DNA of 55,249 nt from Methylobacterium symbioticum (GCF_902141845.1 NZ_CABFPH010000032.1:1-55249), one strand, 5' to 3'. Positions 1 through 10,218 are shown, numbered from the stretch's first letter. Program-made: numbers and translations. The notes: generated from the letters alone by a model not told the origin.

Positions 1-2
1 CC

Positions 3-98
3 GGCGTCACCGTCATCTCCGGCGCCACCAGCCGCCGCAACGACACCGAGTTCGCCGTCGTCCGCGCCGGCATCAACTACAAGTTCGGCTCGTACTGA
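3..98 (+). CDS. Outer-membrane beta-barrel protein, 3' end only
   Basis: Only the last 31 codons are present, reading GVTVISGATS...AGINYKFGSY then TGA. Alternating polar and hydrophobic residues followed by a terminal strand ending in an aromatic residue (GINYKF...Y) are typical of the last strand and C-terminal signature of alphaproteobacterial outer-membrane barrel proteins (OmpA/Omp25-like porins), which insert through the Bam machinery. A strong intrinsic terminator follows about 50 bases later. The family is inferred from the tail alone; the exact porin class cannot be told. Confidence 0.55.
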   Translation, partial: GVTVISGATSRRNDTEFAVVRAGINYKFGSY

Positions 99-148
99 GA
101 TCCCAGCAGGCGGTGCGGGCGCCCGGCGCCCGCGTCGCCCCCTTGCGA

Positions 149-174
149 AAGCCCGGCTTCGGCCGGGCTTTTTT
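149..174 (+). terminator. Intrinsic terminator after the porin
   Basis: Nine-base perfect stem, AAGCCCGGC (149-157) with GCCGGGCTT (162-170), closed by a TTCG tetraloop and running into six T residues (169-174). This is a textbook rho-independent terminator and ends the barrel-protein transcript. Confidence 0.93.
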
Positions 175-326
175 CGTGTCGCGCGCCGTTTAATCCCGCG
201 AATCTTTCGCAATGCAACGGCGAAGTTTTCGTGAGCGCCCCTCACAAAGCTTCCACGGCCTTCCCACATCTCCGCCGACCACGCGGCCCGTGACCGCCGC
301 GGGGCGTGATCGAGGAGGACGACTCC

Positions 327-1070
327 ATGAACAGCGAAGAACGCGACGTCATCTCCGGCATCTTCCAGCGCCTCGAACAGGCCTCCGGCCAGCCACGGGA
401 CGCGGATGCCGAGCGCTTCATCGCCGACCGGATCCGGCAGCAGCCCTACGCGCCCTACGCGATGGCGCAGCTGATCTACGTGCAGGAAGAGGCGATCAAG
501 AGCCTGAACCAGCAACTCGAGGAGGCGCGCCGCCAGCAGGCGCAGCCGCAGAGCTCGGGCGGTGGCGGGTTCCTGTCGAGCATCTTCGGCGGCGGATCCC
601 GACCCGAGCCGCAGCCGCAATACGCGCCGCAGCAGCGCCCTGGCGGGGCCTGGGGTGGCCAGCAGCCGGGCTACGGTCAGCAGGCCGCACCCCAGCAGGG
701 CTATCCGCAGCAGCAGGGCGGCCCCTGGGGCGGCCAGCCGGGCTACGGCCAGCAGCAGCCGCCGGCCCGCGGCGGCGGCTTCCTCGCCACCGCCCTGCCG
801 ATGGCGGCCGGCGCGGCGGGCGGCATGCTCCTCGGCAGTGCCCTCTCGAACGCCTTCGCGGGCGGCCACTCGCAGCTCGGCAGCGCCGCTTCGGCGGGCC
901 TCGGCGGCGGTGAGACCGTGGTGAACAACTATTACGGCTCGGATGGCGCCAATACCGAGGATCTCGGCGCCCCGCTCGGCGGGGGCGATTTCCAGGACGC
1001 CTCCTACGATAACGGCGGCGACGATTTCGGCGGCGATCTCGGCGGCGGCGACGACAGCGACTGGGCCTGA
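327..1070 (+). CDS. DUF2076 domain-containing protein
   Basis: A 247-residue protein. The N-terminal ~75 residues (MNSEERDVISGIFQRLE...) form the helical start typical of DUF2076/COG3416 proteins. A long low-complexity Gln/Gly/Pro/Tyr linker follows, in which a GGxWGGQ-PGYGQQ unit recurs, then a hydrophobic Gly/Ala-rich stretch (FLATALPMAAGAAGGMLLG) and an acidic, Gly/Asp-rich tail. Family members are annotated as possible periplasmic ligand-binding or membrane-associated proteins, but no biochemical role is established. The start at 327 is chosen because GAGGAGGA lies at 312-319; an in-frame GTG at 306 has nothing comparable. It is monocistronic between the porin terminator and the convergent L,D-transpeptidase gene. 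Confidence 0.85.
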   Translation: MNSEERDVISGIFQRLEQASGQPRDADAERFIADRIRQQPYAPYAMAQLIYVQEEAIKSLNQQLEEARRQQAQPQSSGGGGFLSSIFGGGSRPEPQPQYAPQQRPGGAWGGQQPGYGQQAAPQQGYPQQQGGPWGGQPGYGQQQPPARGGGFLATALPMAAGAAGGMLLGSALSNAFAGGHSQLGSAASAGLGGGETVVNNYYGSDGANTEDLGAPLGGGDFQDASYDNGGDDFGGDLGGGDDSDWA

Positions 1071-1112
1071 TCCGGCCCGGGGCCCGGCGCCGTGTGGCGC
1101 CGGGCCTCCCCG

Positions 1113-2006
1113 TTACAGCACGATGACCCGGGTGCCGATCGGCACGCGGTCGTAGAGATCGGTCACATCCTCGTTCATCATCCGGATGCAGCCCGAGGAG
1201 ACCGACTGGCCGATTGTGTGCGGCTCGTTGGTGCCGTGGATCCGGTAGAGCGACGAGCCGAGATAGAGCGCGCGGGCCCCGAGTGGATTCTGCGGGCCGC
1301 CCGCCATGTGCCGCGGCAGGTCCGGGCGACGGGCGAGCATCTCGGCCGGCGGGATCCAGTCCGGCCATTCGGCCTTGCGGCTCACCGTCTTCAGGCCGGC
1401 CCAGGTGAAGCCCGGACGTCCGACGCCGATGCCGTAGCGGAGCGCGCGGCCGCCCGGTTGGACGAGATAGAGATACTTGTTCGGCGTATCGACCACGATG
1501 GTGCCGGGCCGCTGCGGCCCGTCATAGGCCACCTCCTGGCGCGCGTAGCGCGGATCGAGGCCGCGCCCGATCCGCTCCTCCGGCGGCTCGCGCATCGCAA
1601 ATTGCGGCTCCCCCTGAGGCTCGGGCTGGGGATAGAGCCCGGCCTGGGGATAGCCGCCGCCGGGCGGATAGGCGTTGCCCTGCGGGTAGAGTCCGCTCGG
1701 CGGCAGGGCCGCGTGGCGCCGCGGCGCCCCGGAATAGGATTGCAGCGGGTCGCCGGAGCCGGGCGGATAGGCGTAGCCGACGGTGGCGGCCTGCGGCTGA
1801 CGCGGCACCGGGCCGGGGGCCTGGGCGAGGCCGCGCGCATCCTGCGCGCCGCCAGTGACGAGGTACTCGATCAGGCCGCCGCCATACTGGCCGGGCTCGG
1901 CATACCGGCTCTGGGCCCGGGCCTCGCCGAGCCAGGCCGCGTCGACCCAGGTCGCGCCGGTCCAGGCTGCGGCGGCCAGCGCCGCCGCGCACACACGCAC
2001 ACGCAT
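1113..2006 (-). CDS. L,D-transpeptidase (YkuD family), exported
   Basis: A 297-residue exported enzyme predicted to make 3-3 peptidoglycan crosslinks or attach proteins to peptidoglycan. The start at 2006 gives a signal peptide (MRVRVCAAALAAAAW... cleaved near EARAQS) and has GGAGAG upstream; the frame is open further upstream but without signal-peptide sense. Residues about 30-150 are a Pro/Gly/Tyr-rich linker with repeated YPPGGGYPQ-like units. The C-terminal YkuD domain carries HGTNEPHTIG and the catalytic SSGCIRM motif (His, Ser, Cys, Arg), so it should be active. It is divergent from cheZ with about 240 bases between. The substrate preference is unknown. Confidence 0.9.
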   Translation of the reverse strand: MRVRVCAAALAAAAWTGATWVDAAWLGEARAQSRYAEPGQYGGGLIEYLVTGGAQDARGLAQAPGPVPRQPQAATVGYAYPPGSGDPLQSYSGAPRRHAALPPSGLYPQGNAYPPGGGYPQAGLYPQPEPQGEPQFAMREPPEERIGRGLDPRYARQEVAYDGPQRPGTIVVDTPNKYLYLVQPGGRALRYGIGVGRPGFTWAGLKTVSRKAEWPDWIPPAEMLARRPDLPRHMAGGPQNPLGARALYLGSSLYRIHGTNEPHTIGQSVSSGCIRMMNEDVTDLYDRVPIGTRVIVL

Positions 2007-2096
2007 CGTTCCCGCTCTCCGGAAGGGTGCGGCCCGGTCACGCCCCGGGTCACCGCTGACGGAACGATCCCCAGGATCCTTCGCGAATCCGGTGAA

Positions 2097-2122
2097 GGAA
2101 CATGGTGAATCGAACTGTCGTC
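2097..2122 (+). promoter_or_regulatory. Possible EcfG-type stress promoter upstream of cheZ
   Basis: GGAAC (2097-2101), a 17-base spacer, then CGTC (2119-2122). The general-stress sigma factor EcfG of Methylobacterium and related bacteria recognises GGAAC-N16/17-CGTT, so this differs at one base of the -10 element. It lies about 130 bases upstream of the cheZ ATG. One short match in a GC-rich spacer can arise by chance. Confidence 0.25.
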
Positions 2123-2250
2123 CCCCTGCGCGGACCGACCAGCGTGAATCGGCGGTTAAATCGCTCACCGCGCCGTTTCCGTTGAAGGTCTGGAAACCAG
2201 TTGGCGGCATCCTGGCGGCGGAACTCGAGAGAATTCGGCCGCGCGAAGCG

Positions 2251-2970
2251 ATGATCCAGAAACGCTACCGTATCGAAGACAGCTTCGGCCTTGCGCAGCA
2301 GCCCGTTGCTCAGATTGAATCCGCGCCCGCGGGTGGTGCCCGGCTCGACGAGATCCTGAATGCCATCCATGACCTGCGCCGCATCACCCAGGCGAGCGCG
2401 GGCGAGACCGTCGAGGCTTGCCGCCGCGAGCTGAACGAGGTCTTCGCGATGCGCGGCGAGCTCGATCTGATGAAGGAGGCGATCACCCGCACCAAGACGG
2501 AGATCGCCGCGCTCTACCGCTCCGAGCACAACGGCAAGGGCATGCGCCGCGCCGCCGACGAGCTCGACGCCGTCGTGGAATCGACCGAGCACGCCACCTC
2601 GACGCTCCTCACCGCGATGGAGGATATCGAGCAACAGGCGAACATGCTGCGCGCCACCCGCCTGTCGAAAGCGGCCCAGGAGAACGTCGACGCCATCCTG
2701 GAGCGCGTCGTGATCGCCTACGAGGCCTGCAACTTCCAGGATCTGACCGGCCAGCGCATCAGCAAGATCGTCAACGTGATGAAGTTCGTCGAGGATCATC
2801 TCGATCGGGTCATCACCGCCTGGAGCGGACTCGAGAGCTTCCGCGACGTGCTGGGCGTCGGATCCGAATCCGTCGATCCGGACGACGAGAAGTCGCTCCT
2901 CAACGGGCCGAAGCTTGACGAGGATCCGGGCCATGTCGATCAGTCGGACATCGACGCCCTGTTCGACTGA
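2251..2970 (+). CDS. cheZ: Protein phosphatase CheZ
   Basis: A 239-residue, almost all-helical protein that dephosphorylates CheY-P in chemotaxis. The hallmark ACNFQDLTGQRI lies at residues 159-170; Asp164 and Gln168 match the catalytic Asp/Gln pair of enterobacterial CheZ (FQDLTGQ). The tail DQSDIDALFD (230-239) matches the C-terminal amphipathic helix that docks on CheY. Residues 30-160 form the long dimerisation hairpin. The start is the ATG at 2251; the frame is open upstream with no recognisable protein and no strong ribosome site, so the start is moderately secure. No other che gene is adjacent, and the neighbours (L,D-transpeptidase, uvrC) are unrelated. Confidence 0.88.
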   Translation: MIQKRYRIEDSFGLAQQPVAQIESAPAGGARLDEILNAIHDLRRITQASAGETVEACRRELNEVFAMRGELDLMKEAITRTKTEIAALYRSEHNGKGMRRAADELDAVVESTEHATSTLLTAMEDIEQQANMLRATRLSKAAQENVDAILERVVIAYEACNFQDLTGQRISKIVNVMKFVEDHLDRVITAWSGLESFRDVLGVGSESVDPDDEKSLLNGPKLDEDPGHVDQSDIDALFD

Positions 2971-3037
2971 CCCTCGGGCGATCCCGCATGGCGCCATGCG
3001 GGCGCCGCCCCTTTCCGGCGGATTCCGGGCGGCTTAA

Positions 3038-5098
3038 GTGAGCGGGATGAGCCGGCGCGTCCCGTCCGATCTTCCGCCCGACAGTTTCGACGATGGCCTG
3101 CCGGAGGGCCGCGACGACGAGGTCGCGGACCTGCCCGACGACGGGCCCGAGATCGACTTCGATTTCGAGCCCGGCGCGGTCCAGGCCGGAACGGAGGTGA
3201 TCCGCCGGTTCTGGTCGACGCTGCCGCTCTCTCCCGGCGTCTACCGGATGTTCGACGCCAAGGGCGACGTCCTCTACGTCGGCAAGGCCAAGAACCTGAA
3301 GGCCCGCGTCGGCTCCTATGCCCGCGGCCAGGCGCATTCGAACCGCATCGCGCGGATGATCTCGCAGACGGCGGCGATGGAGTTCGTCACCACCGCGACC
3401 GAGACCGAGGCGCTGCTCCTCGAGGCGAACCTCATCAAGCAGCTGAAGCCCCGCTTCAACGTGCTGATGCGGGACGACAAGTCCTTCCCCTATATCCTCG
3501 TCACCGATGACGGCGCGGCGCCGCAGATCGTCAAGCACCGCGGCGCGCGGCGGCGGAAGGGCAGCTATTACGGACCCTTCGCCAGCGTTTGGGCCGTGAA
3601 TCGCACCGTGAACGCCCTGCAGCGCGCCTTCCTCCTGCGCACCTGCACGGACAGCTACTACGAGAACCGCACGCGGCCCTGCCTGCTGTTCCAGATCAAG
3701 CGCTGCTCCGGGCCCTGCACGGGCGAGATCGCCCGCGACGATTATCGTGCGCTCGCCGATTCCGCGAAGACCTTCCTCGACGGCAAGTCGAACGCCGTGA
3801 AGGACCGCATGCGCGACGAGATGCAGGCCGCCTCCGATGCGATGGAGTTCGAGCGGGCTGCCCGCTTCCGCGACCGGATCAGCGCGCTCTCCGCCATCCA
3901 GGGCGTGCAGGGCGTGAACACCCAAGGCGTCGAGGAGGCCGACGTGTTCGCCCTCGACGAGCAGGCCGGCCAGTTCTGCATCGAGGTGTTCTTCTTCCGG
4001 AACTTCCAGAACTGGGGCAACCGCGCCTACTTCCCCAAGGCCGACCGCACCATGACCCCCGAGGAGGTGCTCGGCTCGTTCATCGGCCAGTTCTACGACG
4101 ACAAGCCGGCGCCGCGCACGGTCCTCACAAGCCATGCGGTGGAAGATGCGGAACTCGTGGCCGCAGCCCTGTCGAGCCGCGTCGAGCACCGGGTCGAGAT
4201 CCATTGGCCGCGCCGCGGCGAGCGGAAGAATCTCGTCGACTATGCCCAGCGCAACGCCAAGGAGGCGCTGGCGCGCCGCCTCGCCGACACGGCCTCGCAG
4301 GGCAAGCTGCTCGCCGCACTGGGCCAGGCCTTCGGGCTCGCCCAACCGCCGCGCCGGATCGAGGTCTACGACAACTCGCACATCATGGGCACGAATGCGG
4401 TCGGCGGCATGATCGTTGCGGGCCCCACCGGCTTCATGAAGACGCATTACCGCACCTTCAACATCAAGTCCGAGGAACTGACGCCGGGCGACGATTACGG
4501 GATGATGCGCGAGGTGCTGCAGCGCCGCTTCAAGCGGCTGGTGAAGGAGGCGCCGCGCAACGCGGGCGAGGCCGCGGCCTCGGCGCTCGAAGGCGGCGTG
4601 GCCGAGCCCGTGCCGGAGCCGCAGGCGGATTCCGACGCCTTTCCGGCCTGGCCCGACCTTGTCCTCATCGACGGCGGCAAGGGCCAGCTCGACGCCGCGC
4701 GTGCGGCGCTCGAGGCGGTCGGCGTCTCCGACGTGCCCCTGGTCGGCGTCGCCAAGGGCCGCGACCGCGATGCCGGCCGCGAGACCTTTTTCGTGCCGGG
4801 TCGCAGCCCGTTCAAGCTGCCGCCGCGGGACCCGACGCTCTACTTCGTGCAGCGGCTGCGCGACGAGGCGCACCGCTTCGCCATCGGCACGCATCGGGCC
4901 AAGCGCAAGCGCGAGATGGTCCGGAACCCGCTCGACGAGATCGCCGGGATCGGGCCGACTCGCAAGCGGGCGCTCCTGCACCATTTCGGTACCGTGAAGG
5001 CGATCCAGCGCGCCGCGCTGGAGGACCTCGCCAAGGCGCCGGGGGTCAATGCCGCCACCGCGCGTGCCGTCTACGACTTCTTCCATGCCGGAGCCTGA
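3038..5098 (+). CDS. uvrC: Excinuclease ABC subunit C
   Basis: Nucleotide-excision-repair endonuclease of about 686 residues that makes both incisions within UvrABC. A non-conserved acidic N-terminus of ~60 residues precedes the GIY-YIG domain ([22 protein letters not shown]). A Cys-rich stretch ([13 protein letters not shown]...CSGPC), the UVR motif, the UvrC RNase-H-like domain ([23 protein letters not shown]) and C-terminal helix-hairpin-helix repeats ([17 protein letters not shown]) follow. An Ala/Glu/Pro-rich insert sits before LVLIDGG. The start is the GTG at 3038, with an in-frame ATG at 3047 as the alternative; neither has a clear ribosome site. pgsA begins two bases after the stop, so the two are probably cotranscribed. 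Confidence 0.96.
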   Translation: MSGMSRRVPSDLPPDSFDDGLPEGRDDEVADLPDDGPEIDFDFEPGAVQAGTEVIRRFWSTLPLSPGVYRMFDAKGDVLYVGKAKNLKARVGSYARGQAHSNRIARMISQTAAMEFVTTATETEALLLEANLIKQLKPRFNVLMRDDKSFPYILVTDDGAAPQIVKHRGARRRKGSYYGPFASVWAVNRTVNALQRAFLLRTCTDSYYENRTRPCLLFQIKRCSGPCTGEIARDDYRALADSAKTFLDGKSNAVKDRMRDEMQAASDAMEFERAARFRDRISALSAIQGVQGVNTQGVEEADVFALDEQAGQFCIEVFFFRNFQNWGNRAYFPKADRTMTPEEVLGSFIGQFYDDKPAPRTVLTSHAVEDAELVAAALSSRVEHRVEIHWPRRGERKNLVDYAQRNAKEALARRLADTASQGKLLAALGQAFGLAQPPRRIEVYDNSHIMGTNAVGGMIVAGPTGFMKTHYRTFNIKSEELTPGDDYGMMREVLQRRFKRLVKEAPRNAGEAAASALEGGVAEPVPEPQADSDAFPAWPDLVLIDGGKGQLDAARAALEAVGVSDVPLVGVAKGRDRDAGRETFFVPGRSPFKLPPRDPTLYFVQRLRDEAHRFAIGTHRAKRKREMVRNPLDEIAGIGPTRKRALLHHFGTVKAIQRAALEDLAKAPGVNAATARAVYDFFHAGA

Positions 5099-5099
5099 G

Positions 5100-5756
5100 G
5101 TGAGCGAGACGCCGGACCCGTTGACGCTCGGGGGCAGCCGTGATTTCACCCCGCCGATGAACGCCGTCCTCCCCCGACGCCGGTCGCAGGCCTGGACGCT
5201 CGCGAACTGCCTCACCTACGGCCGCCTCGTGGCGGTTCCGGGCATGGTCGGCCTGCTGTTCTTGCCCGAGTCGATCCCCGCGCGCTTCAGTGCCTTCGCG
5301 GTCTTCGCCGCTGCCGGCATCACCGATTATCTCGACGGCTACGTCGCCCGCACCTACGCGCAATCCTCGGCGCTCGGCCGGATGCTCGACCCGATCGCCG
5401 ACAAGCTGCTCGTCGCCGCCTGCCTTCTGATGCTGGTGGCCGACCGCACCATCAGCGGCGTCTCGACCTGGGCCGCCATCGTCATCCTGTGCCGCGAGGT
5501 GCTGGTCTCGGGGCTGCGCGAGTACCTCGCCGAGCTGAAGGTCGGCCTGCCGGTGAGCCGGGTGGCCAAATGGAAGACCACGGTGCAGCTCCTGGCGCTC
5601 GGCTTCCTCGTCGCCGGGCCCGCGGGCGAGACCATCCTGCCGGGCACCGAGCGGATCGGCATCATCTTGCTGTGGCTCGCTGCCGCCCTGACGCTCTGGA
5701 CCGGCTGGGACTACATGAGGGCGGGCGTGAAGCACGCCATCGAGGACCCGCGCTGA
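5100..5756 (+). CDS. pgsA: CDP-diacylglycerol-glycerol-3-phosphate 3-phosphatidyltransferase
   Basis: Integral inner-membrane enzyme making phosphatidylglycerophosphate, the committed step to phosphatidylglycerol and cardiolipin. The CDP-alcohol phosphatidyltransferase signature DG-x2-AR-x8-G-x3-D-x3-D is intact (TDYLDGYVARTYAQSSALG, then RMLDPIADK), and several hydrophobic segments follow. I place the start at GTG 5100 because GGAG (5090-5093) sits six bases upstream; alternatives are ATG 5085, overlapping uvrC, and ATG 5157 just before the conserved domain. It continues the uvrC operon and precedes moaD by 29 bases. Confidence 0.93.
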   Translation: MSETPDPLTLGGSRDFTPPMNAVLPRRRSQAWTLANCLTYGRLVAVPGMVGLLFLPESIPARFSAFAVFAAAGITDYLDGYVARTYAQSSALGRMLDPIADKLLVAACLLMLVADRTISGVSTWAAIVILCREVLVSGLREYLAELKVGLPVSRVAKWKTTVQLLALGFLVAGPAGETILPGTERIGIILLWLAAALTLWTGWDYMRAGVKHAIEDPR

Positions 5757-5785
5757 GCGGGCCGCCGCAGGACCCGAGGACGCCG

Positions 5786-6037
5786 ATGAAGCTCGTCTAT
5801 TTCGCCTGGGTCCGCGAGCGCGTCGGCCGCCCCGAGGAGGTCGTGGCGCCTCCGGACGAGGTGGCGACCGTGGCCGACCTCGTCGGCTGGCTGCGCGGGC
5901 GCGGGGAGGAATACGCCTACGCCTTCGAGAATCCGGGCGTCGTCCGCGCGGCCATCGACCGGGTCCACGCCAAGCACGACGCCTCGATCCGCGGTGCCGC
6001 GGAGATCGCGTTCTTCCCGCCCATGACGGGGGGGTGA
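5786..6037 (+). CDS. moaD: Molybdopterin synthase sulfur-carrier subunit MoaD
   Basis: An 83-residue beta-grasp protein that carries sulfur as a C-terminal thiocarboxylate for dithiolene formation in molybdopterin. The start (MKLVYFAWVRERVG) and the ending AFFPPMTGG with the obligatory Gly-Gly tail are diagnostic. GAGGA at 5776-5780 precedes the ATG. It is the last gene of the uvrC-pgsA-moaD run. Its partner moaE, often next to moaD in related genomes, is not in this window; the next gene is a convergent drug exporter. Confidence 0.93.
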   Translation: MKLVYFAWVRERVGRPEEVVAPPDEVATVADLVGWLRGRGEEYAYAFENPGVVRAAIDRVHAKHDASIRGAAEIAFFPPMTGG

Positions 6038-6127
6038 TCCCGGCGGTCCGGGCCGCAAGCCGCATGGCCTTCGTCCCATCACATCAGGACGAGGCGGTGG
6101 GTGAAACGGATCGACCGCCGGATCGGT

Positions 6128-7309
6128 CTAAGCCTTCCGCAATGCCACGGCCGCGATCAGCGCCGCGCCGAGAAGCGTCGCCGCGACGGGCGTCGCCGAA
6201 TCGGCGTGCCAGAGGGCGACCGCCACGGTGAAGCCGGCGCCGAAGGTCATCTGCGTGAAGCCGTAGAGGCTGGAGGCGGAGCCCGAGGCGCGCGGATCGA
6301 CGTTCATCAGGCCCGCCACCGCGTTCGGACCCACGAGCCCGACCCCGATCGCGTAGACGAGAAGCGGCAGGATCAGGCTCACCACCGTGAGATAGCCGGC
6401 CTGATCGATCGCGAGCAACGTCGCCGCGCCGGCGAGACAGAGGATGTTGCCCGCTCGGGCCACCCGGCGGATCGGCACGCGCAGGGCCAGCCGGCTCGCC
6501 AGCACCGCGCCGGCCACCATGCCGAAGACCACGAGCAGGCAATCGAGCCCCACCTCCTGCGACGAGCGGCCGAGCCGGTCGACGAGCAGGAACGGCGCCA
6601 CCGCCAGGAAGGCGTAGAGGCTGGTCCCGGCGCAGGCTCCGGCGACGAGATAGGCCCGGAAGACGGGATGGCGCAGCAGGCGCAGATAGGCGGCGGCCAT
6701 GGCGGTGAGCCCCGGCAACGCCACCTTGTGCCGGTTGGTCTCCGGCAAGGTCAGCACCACGAGCGTGCCGAGAACCGCCACCAAAGCCGCGAGCACGCCG
6801 AACACCGCGCGCCAGCCGAAGGCCTCGTTGACGAGGCCGCCGATGGCCGGTGCCAGCGCCGGGGTCAGCGTCATCGCCATGGTGAGGAGGGCGAGCTTGC
6901 GTGCCGCATCCGCCGCGCCGGAGACGTCGCGCACCATGGCCCGCCCGATCACGAGGGCGCTGCAGGCGCCCAGCGACTGCAGCACCCGAGCCACCACGAG
7001 GGTGGCGATGTTGGGCGCCGGGATCGCGAGGAGCAGCCCGGCGAGGTAGAGGGCGAGCCCGACGATGAGCACCGGGCGCCGGCCGTAGCGGTCGGAGAGC
7101 GGGCCGTAGACGAGCTGGCCGCCCGCCAGGCCCACGATGTAGAGGGTGATGGTGAGCTGCGCGGCGGTCGGCGTGGTGCCGAGATCCCCCGCGGCGGCGG
7201 CGAGCGCCGGCACGAAGATGTGCAGGGCCACGGTGCCGGTCATGGTCACCGCGACGAGGAGCGGGAACGAGGCGCGGCGCGGGGCCGCCTCCGGTTGTCG
7301 ATCCGACAT
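6128..7309 (-). CDS. Bcr/CflA-family multidrug efflux MFS transporter
   Basis: A 393-residue, 12-helix major facilitator of the DHA1 Bcr/CflA group, which exports drugs or metabolites by proton antiport. Visible motifs are the motif-A loop GPLSDRYGRRP between helices 2 and 3 and the following ARVLQSLGACS segment with conserved Arg, Gln and Gly. It starts 22 bases after the cmk stop on the same strand, so it may be the last gene of an aroA-cmk-bcr transcript. Substrate cannot be predicted. Confidence 0.9.
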   Translation of the reverse strand: MSDRQPEAAPRRASFPLLVAVTMTGTVALHIFVPALAAAAGDLGTTPTAAQLTITLYIVGLAGGQLVYGPLSDRYGRRPVLIVGLALYLAGLLLAIPAPNIATLVVARVLQSLGACSALVIGRAMVRDVSGAADAARKLALLTMAMTLTPALAPAIGGLVNEAFGWRAVFGVLAALVAVLGTLVVLTLPETNRHKVALPGLTAMAAAYLRLLRHPVFRAYLVAGACAGTSLYAFLAVAPFLLVDRLGRSSQEVGLDCLLVVFGMVAGAVLASRLALRVPIRRVARAGNILCLAGAATLLAIDQAGYLTVVSLILPLLVYAIGVGLVGPNAVAGLMNVDPRASGSASSLYGFTQMTFGAGFTVAVALWHADSATPVAATLLGAALIAAVALRKA

Positions 7310-7331
7310 CAGGCGGCCCGCGGCGCGATCC

Positions 7332-7964
7332 TCACTGCGTGCGTGCGCGGTCCACGACGGCCCGCGCCGCCGCGAAGGCCTCGTCCGCGTCGAGCTCGGT
7401 GGTGTCGAGCACCACCGCGTCCGCGGCCGCCTTCAGCGGGGCCGTGCTGCGCGAGGCGTCTCGGGCGTCGCGGGCCTCGATGTCGGCCAGGATCGCCGCG
7501 AGGGTCACGCTCTCGCCCCGTCCCGTCAGCTCGCGGTGGCGGCGCCGGGCACGCTCTCCGGCGCTCGCGGTGATGAAGAGCTTCACCCGCGCCTCCGGGC
7601 AGATCACGGTGCCGATGTCGCGGCCGTCGAGGACGGCGCCCTGCGGCGTGCCGGCGAAGCGCTGCTGCCAGGCCAGCAGCGCGGCGCGCACGGCCGGGAT
7701 GCCGGAGATGCGCGAGGCCGCCTCGCCCATGGCCCGCTCGCGCAGGCGCGGATCGGCGAGCCGGTCGGCGATGAGCGACGCCGCGGCCTGGGCCGCCGCC
7801 TGCTCGTCGTCAAGGGAGGCGCCTGCATCGATCAGCGTCAGCGCCACGGCGCGGTAGAGCAGCCCCGTGTCGAGGTGCGGCAGGCCGTAATGATCGGCCA
7901 GCCGCCGGGCGAGCGTGCCCTTGCCGGACGCCGCCGGCCCGTCGATCGCGATGACCATCGGCAT
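7332..7964 (-). CDS. cmk: Cytidylate kinase
   Basis: A 210-residue (d)CMP kinase producing (d)CDP in the cytosol. The P-loop is [13 protein letters not shown] near residue 10, followed by the conserved [13 protein letters not shown] segment; a [11 protein letters not shown] motif typical of Cmk lies mid-protein. It starts six bases after aroA stops. An in-frame ATG two codons downstream (MVIAIDG) is equally possible. In many alphaproteobacteria rpsA follows cmk; here a drug exporter does. Confidence 0.95.
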   Translation of the reverse strand: MPMVIAIDGPAASGKGTLARRLADHYGLPHLDTGLLYRAVALTLIDAGASLDDEQAAAQAAASLIADRLADPRLRERAMGEAASRISGIPAVRAALLAWQQRFAGTPQGAVLDGRDIGTVICPEARVKLFITASAGERARRRHRELTGRGESVTLAAILADIEARDARDASRSTAPLKAAADAVVLDTTELDADEAFAAARAVVDRARTQ

Positions 7965-7970
7965 CGTGCG

Positions 7971-9407
<1,437 letters not shown>

Positions 9408-9513
9408 TTAGCACCAATGCCGTCCGCCGTCATCCTGGACCGGGTGGAGGCCTGCTCCCGCGGATGGTCATCCGGGCCGAACCCGCTGAGGATTGGGCCG
9501 GAATCCGTTCCAT

Positions 9514-9542
9514 TTGACAGGTCCGTGCGCCGCGACTAACGG
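9514..9542 (+). promoter_or_regulatory. Probable sigma-70-type promoter of the zinc-ribbon gene
   Basis: TTGACA (9514-9519) is an exact -35 consensus; a 17-base spacer leads to TAACGG (9537-9542) as a weak -10 element. It lies about 40 bases before the GTG start at 9581, and no competing match was seen in this aroA-divergent spacer. Confidence 0.5.
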
Positions 9543-9580
9543 GGCCCCTCCCCAGACAGCACCGTGACGAGGTTTTCCCC

Positions 9581-9961
9581 GTGGCCCGACCGGAACTCGG
9601 ATTGAAGCGCCAGTGCATGAACTGCGGCGCGAAATTCTACGATCTCGCCCGCGATCCCGCGACCTGCCCGAAATGCGGCTCGGTCTATCAGGGCGCCGCC
9701 CCGAGCCGTGTCGCGGCTCCCGCGCTCTCGCGCAGCACCGATGAGGACGAGGACGAGACGGACGAGAAGGGCCCGGAGATGGTCTCCCTCGACGAGGTCG
9801 AGGCTGCCGAGGACGATGCGGATACCTCGACCGACGACGAGGCCGGCGACGATGCGGGCGGCGACGACGATGCCGACACCTTCCTCGAGGAGGAGGATGC
9901 CGGCGACGACGACGTGTCCGACCTGATCGACGGCGACATCGAGAGCGACGAGGAGAACTGA
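9581..9961 (+). CDS. TIGR02300 (FYDLN acid) zinc-ribbon protein
   Basis: A 126-residue protein. The first ~40 residues form a compact zinc ribbon with two CxxC knuckles (CMNCGAKFYDLARDP and CPKCGS). The rest is a highly acidic, probably disordered Asp/Glu tail. This matches the TIGR02300 family of alphaproteobacteria, named for its FYDLN motif (here FYDLA); the function is unknown, though the ribbon suggests nucleic-acid or protein binding. The GTG start directly precedes ARPELGLKRQC, the usual family N-terminus. Position opposite aroA and upstream of tRNA-Ala agrees with the neighbourhood I recall from related genomes. Confidence 0.9.
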   Translation: MARPELGLKRQCMNCGAKFYDLARDPATCPKCGSVYQGAAPSRVAAPALSRSTDEDEDETDEKGPEMVSLDEVEAAEDDADTSTDDEAGDDAGGDDDADTFLEEEDAGDDDVSDLIDGDIESDEEN

Positions 9962-10037
9962 CGCGACCCTGCCGGGCCGTCCGCGTATGAGCGGCGGCCG
10001 CCGATCCAAAAAATGATCGGCCGGTGCAAAAAGGGGG

Positions 10038-10065
10038 TTGAGTCCGGGTCGAGACCCGCCTAAAC
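10038..10065 (+). promoter_or_regulatory. Putative promoter of tRNA-Ala
   Basis: TTGAGT (10038-10043), a 16-base spacer and CTAAAC (10060-10065), placing a start site roughly 70 bases before the tRNA. Plausible sigma-70-type elements in the only clear gap between the zinc-ribbon gene and the tRNA. Confidence 0.4.
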
Positions 10066-10142
10066 ACCGCCTCGCCGACGGACGACAGCGCCGCCGGCGA
10101 GACGCCACCGCGAGCGACCAGAGCGCGGCGGCTGATGAAAGT

Positions 10143-10218
10143 GGGGCCTTAGCTCAGCTGGGAGAGCGCTTCCATGGCATGGAAGAGGTCATCGGTTCGA
10201 TCCCGTTAGGCTCCACCA
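10143..10218 (+). tRNA. tRNA-Ala (anticodon GGC)
   Basis: 76 bases including an encoded CCA. The acceptor stem is GGGGCCT with AGGCTCC, giving one G-U pair; the D-arm is GCTC/GAGC, the anticodon stem CTTCC/GGAAG, and the loop ATGGCAT with anticodon GGC at 10176-10178. The A32-U38 loop pair, known to be strongly conserved in tRNA-Ala(GGC), is present. The T-stem ATCGG/CCGTT has a U-U mismatch at 50-64. It reads GCC, a very common codon in this GC-rich genome. Confidence 0.97.

Noticed and set aside
2900..5215. 771-codon minus-strand open frame antisense to uvrC
   Set aside because: Arg/Ala/His/Gly-biased shadow of the uvrC codon pattern; no domain, and the plus strand is a clear UvrC.
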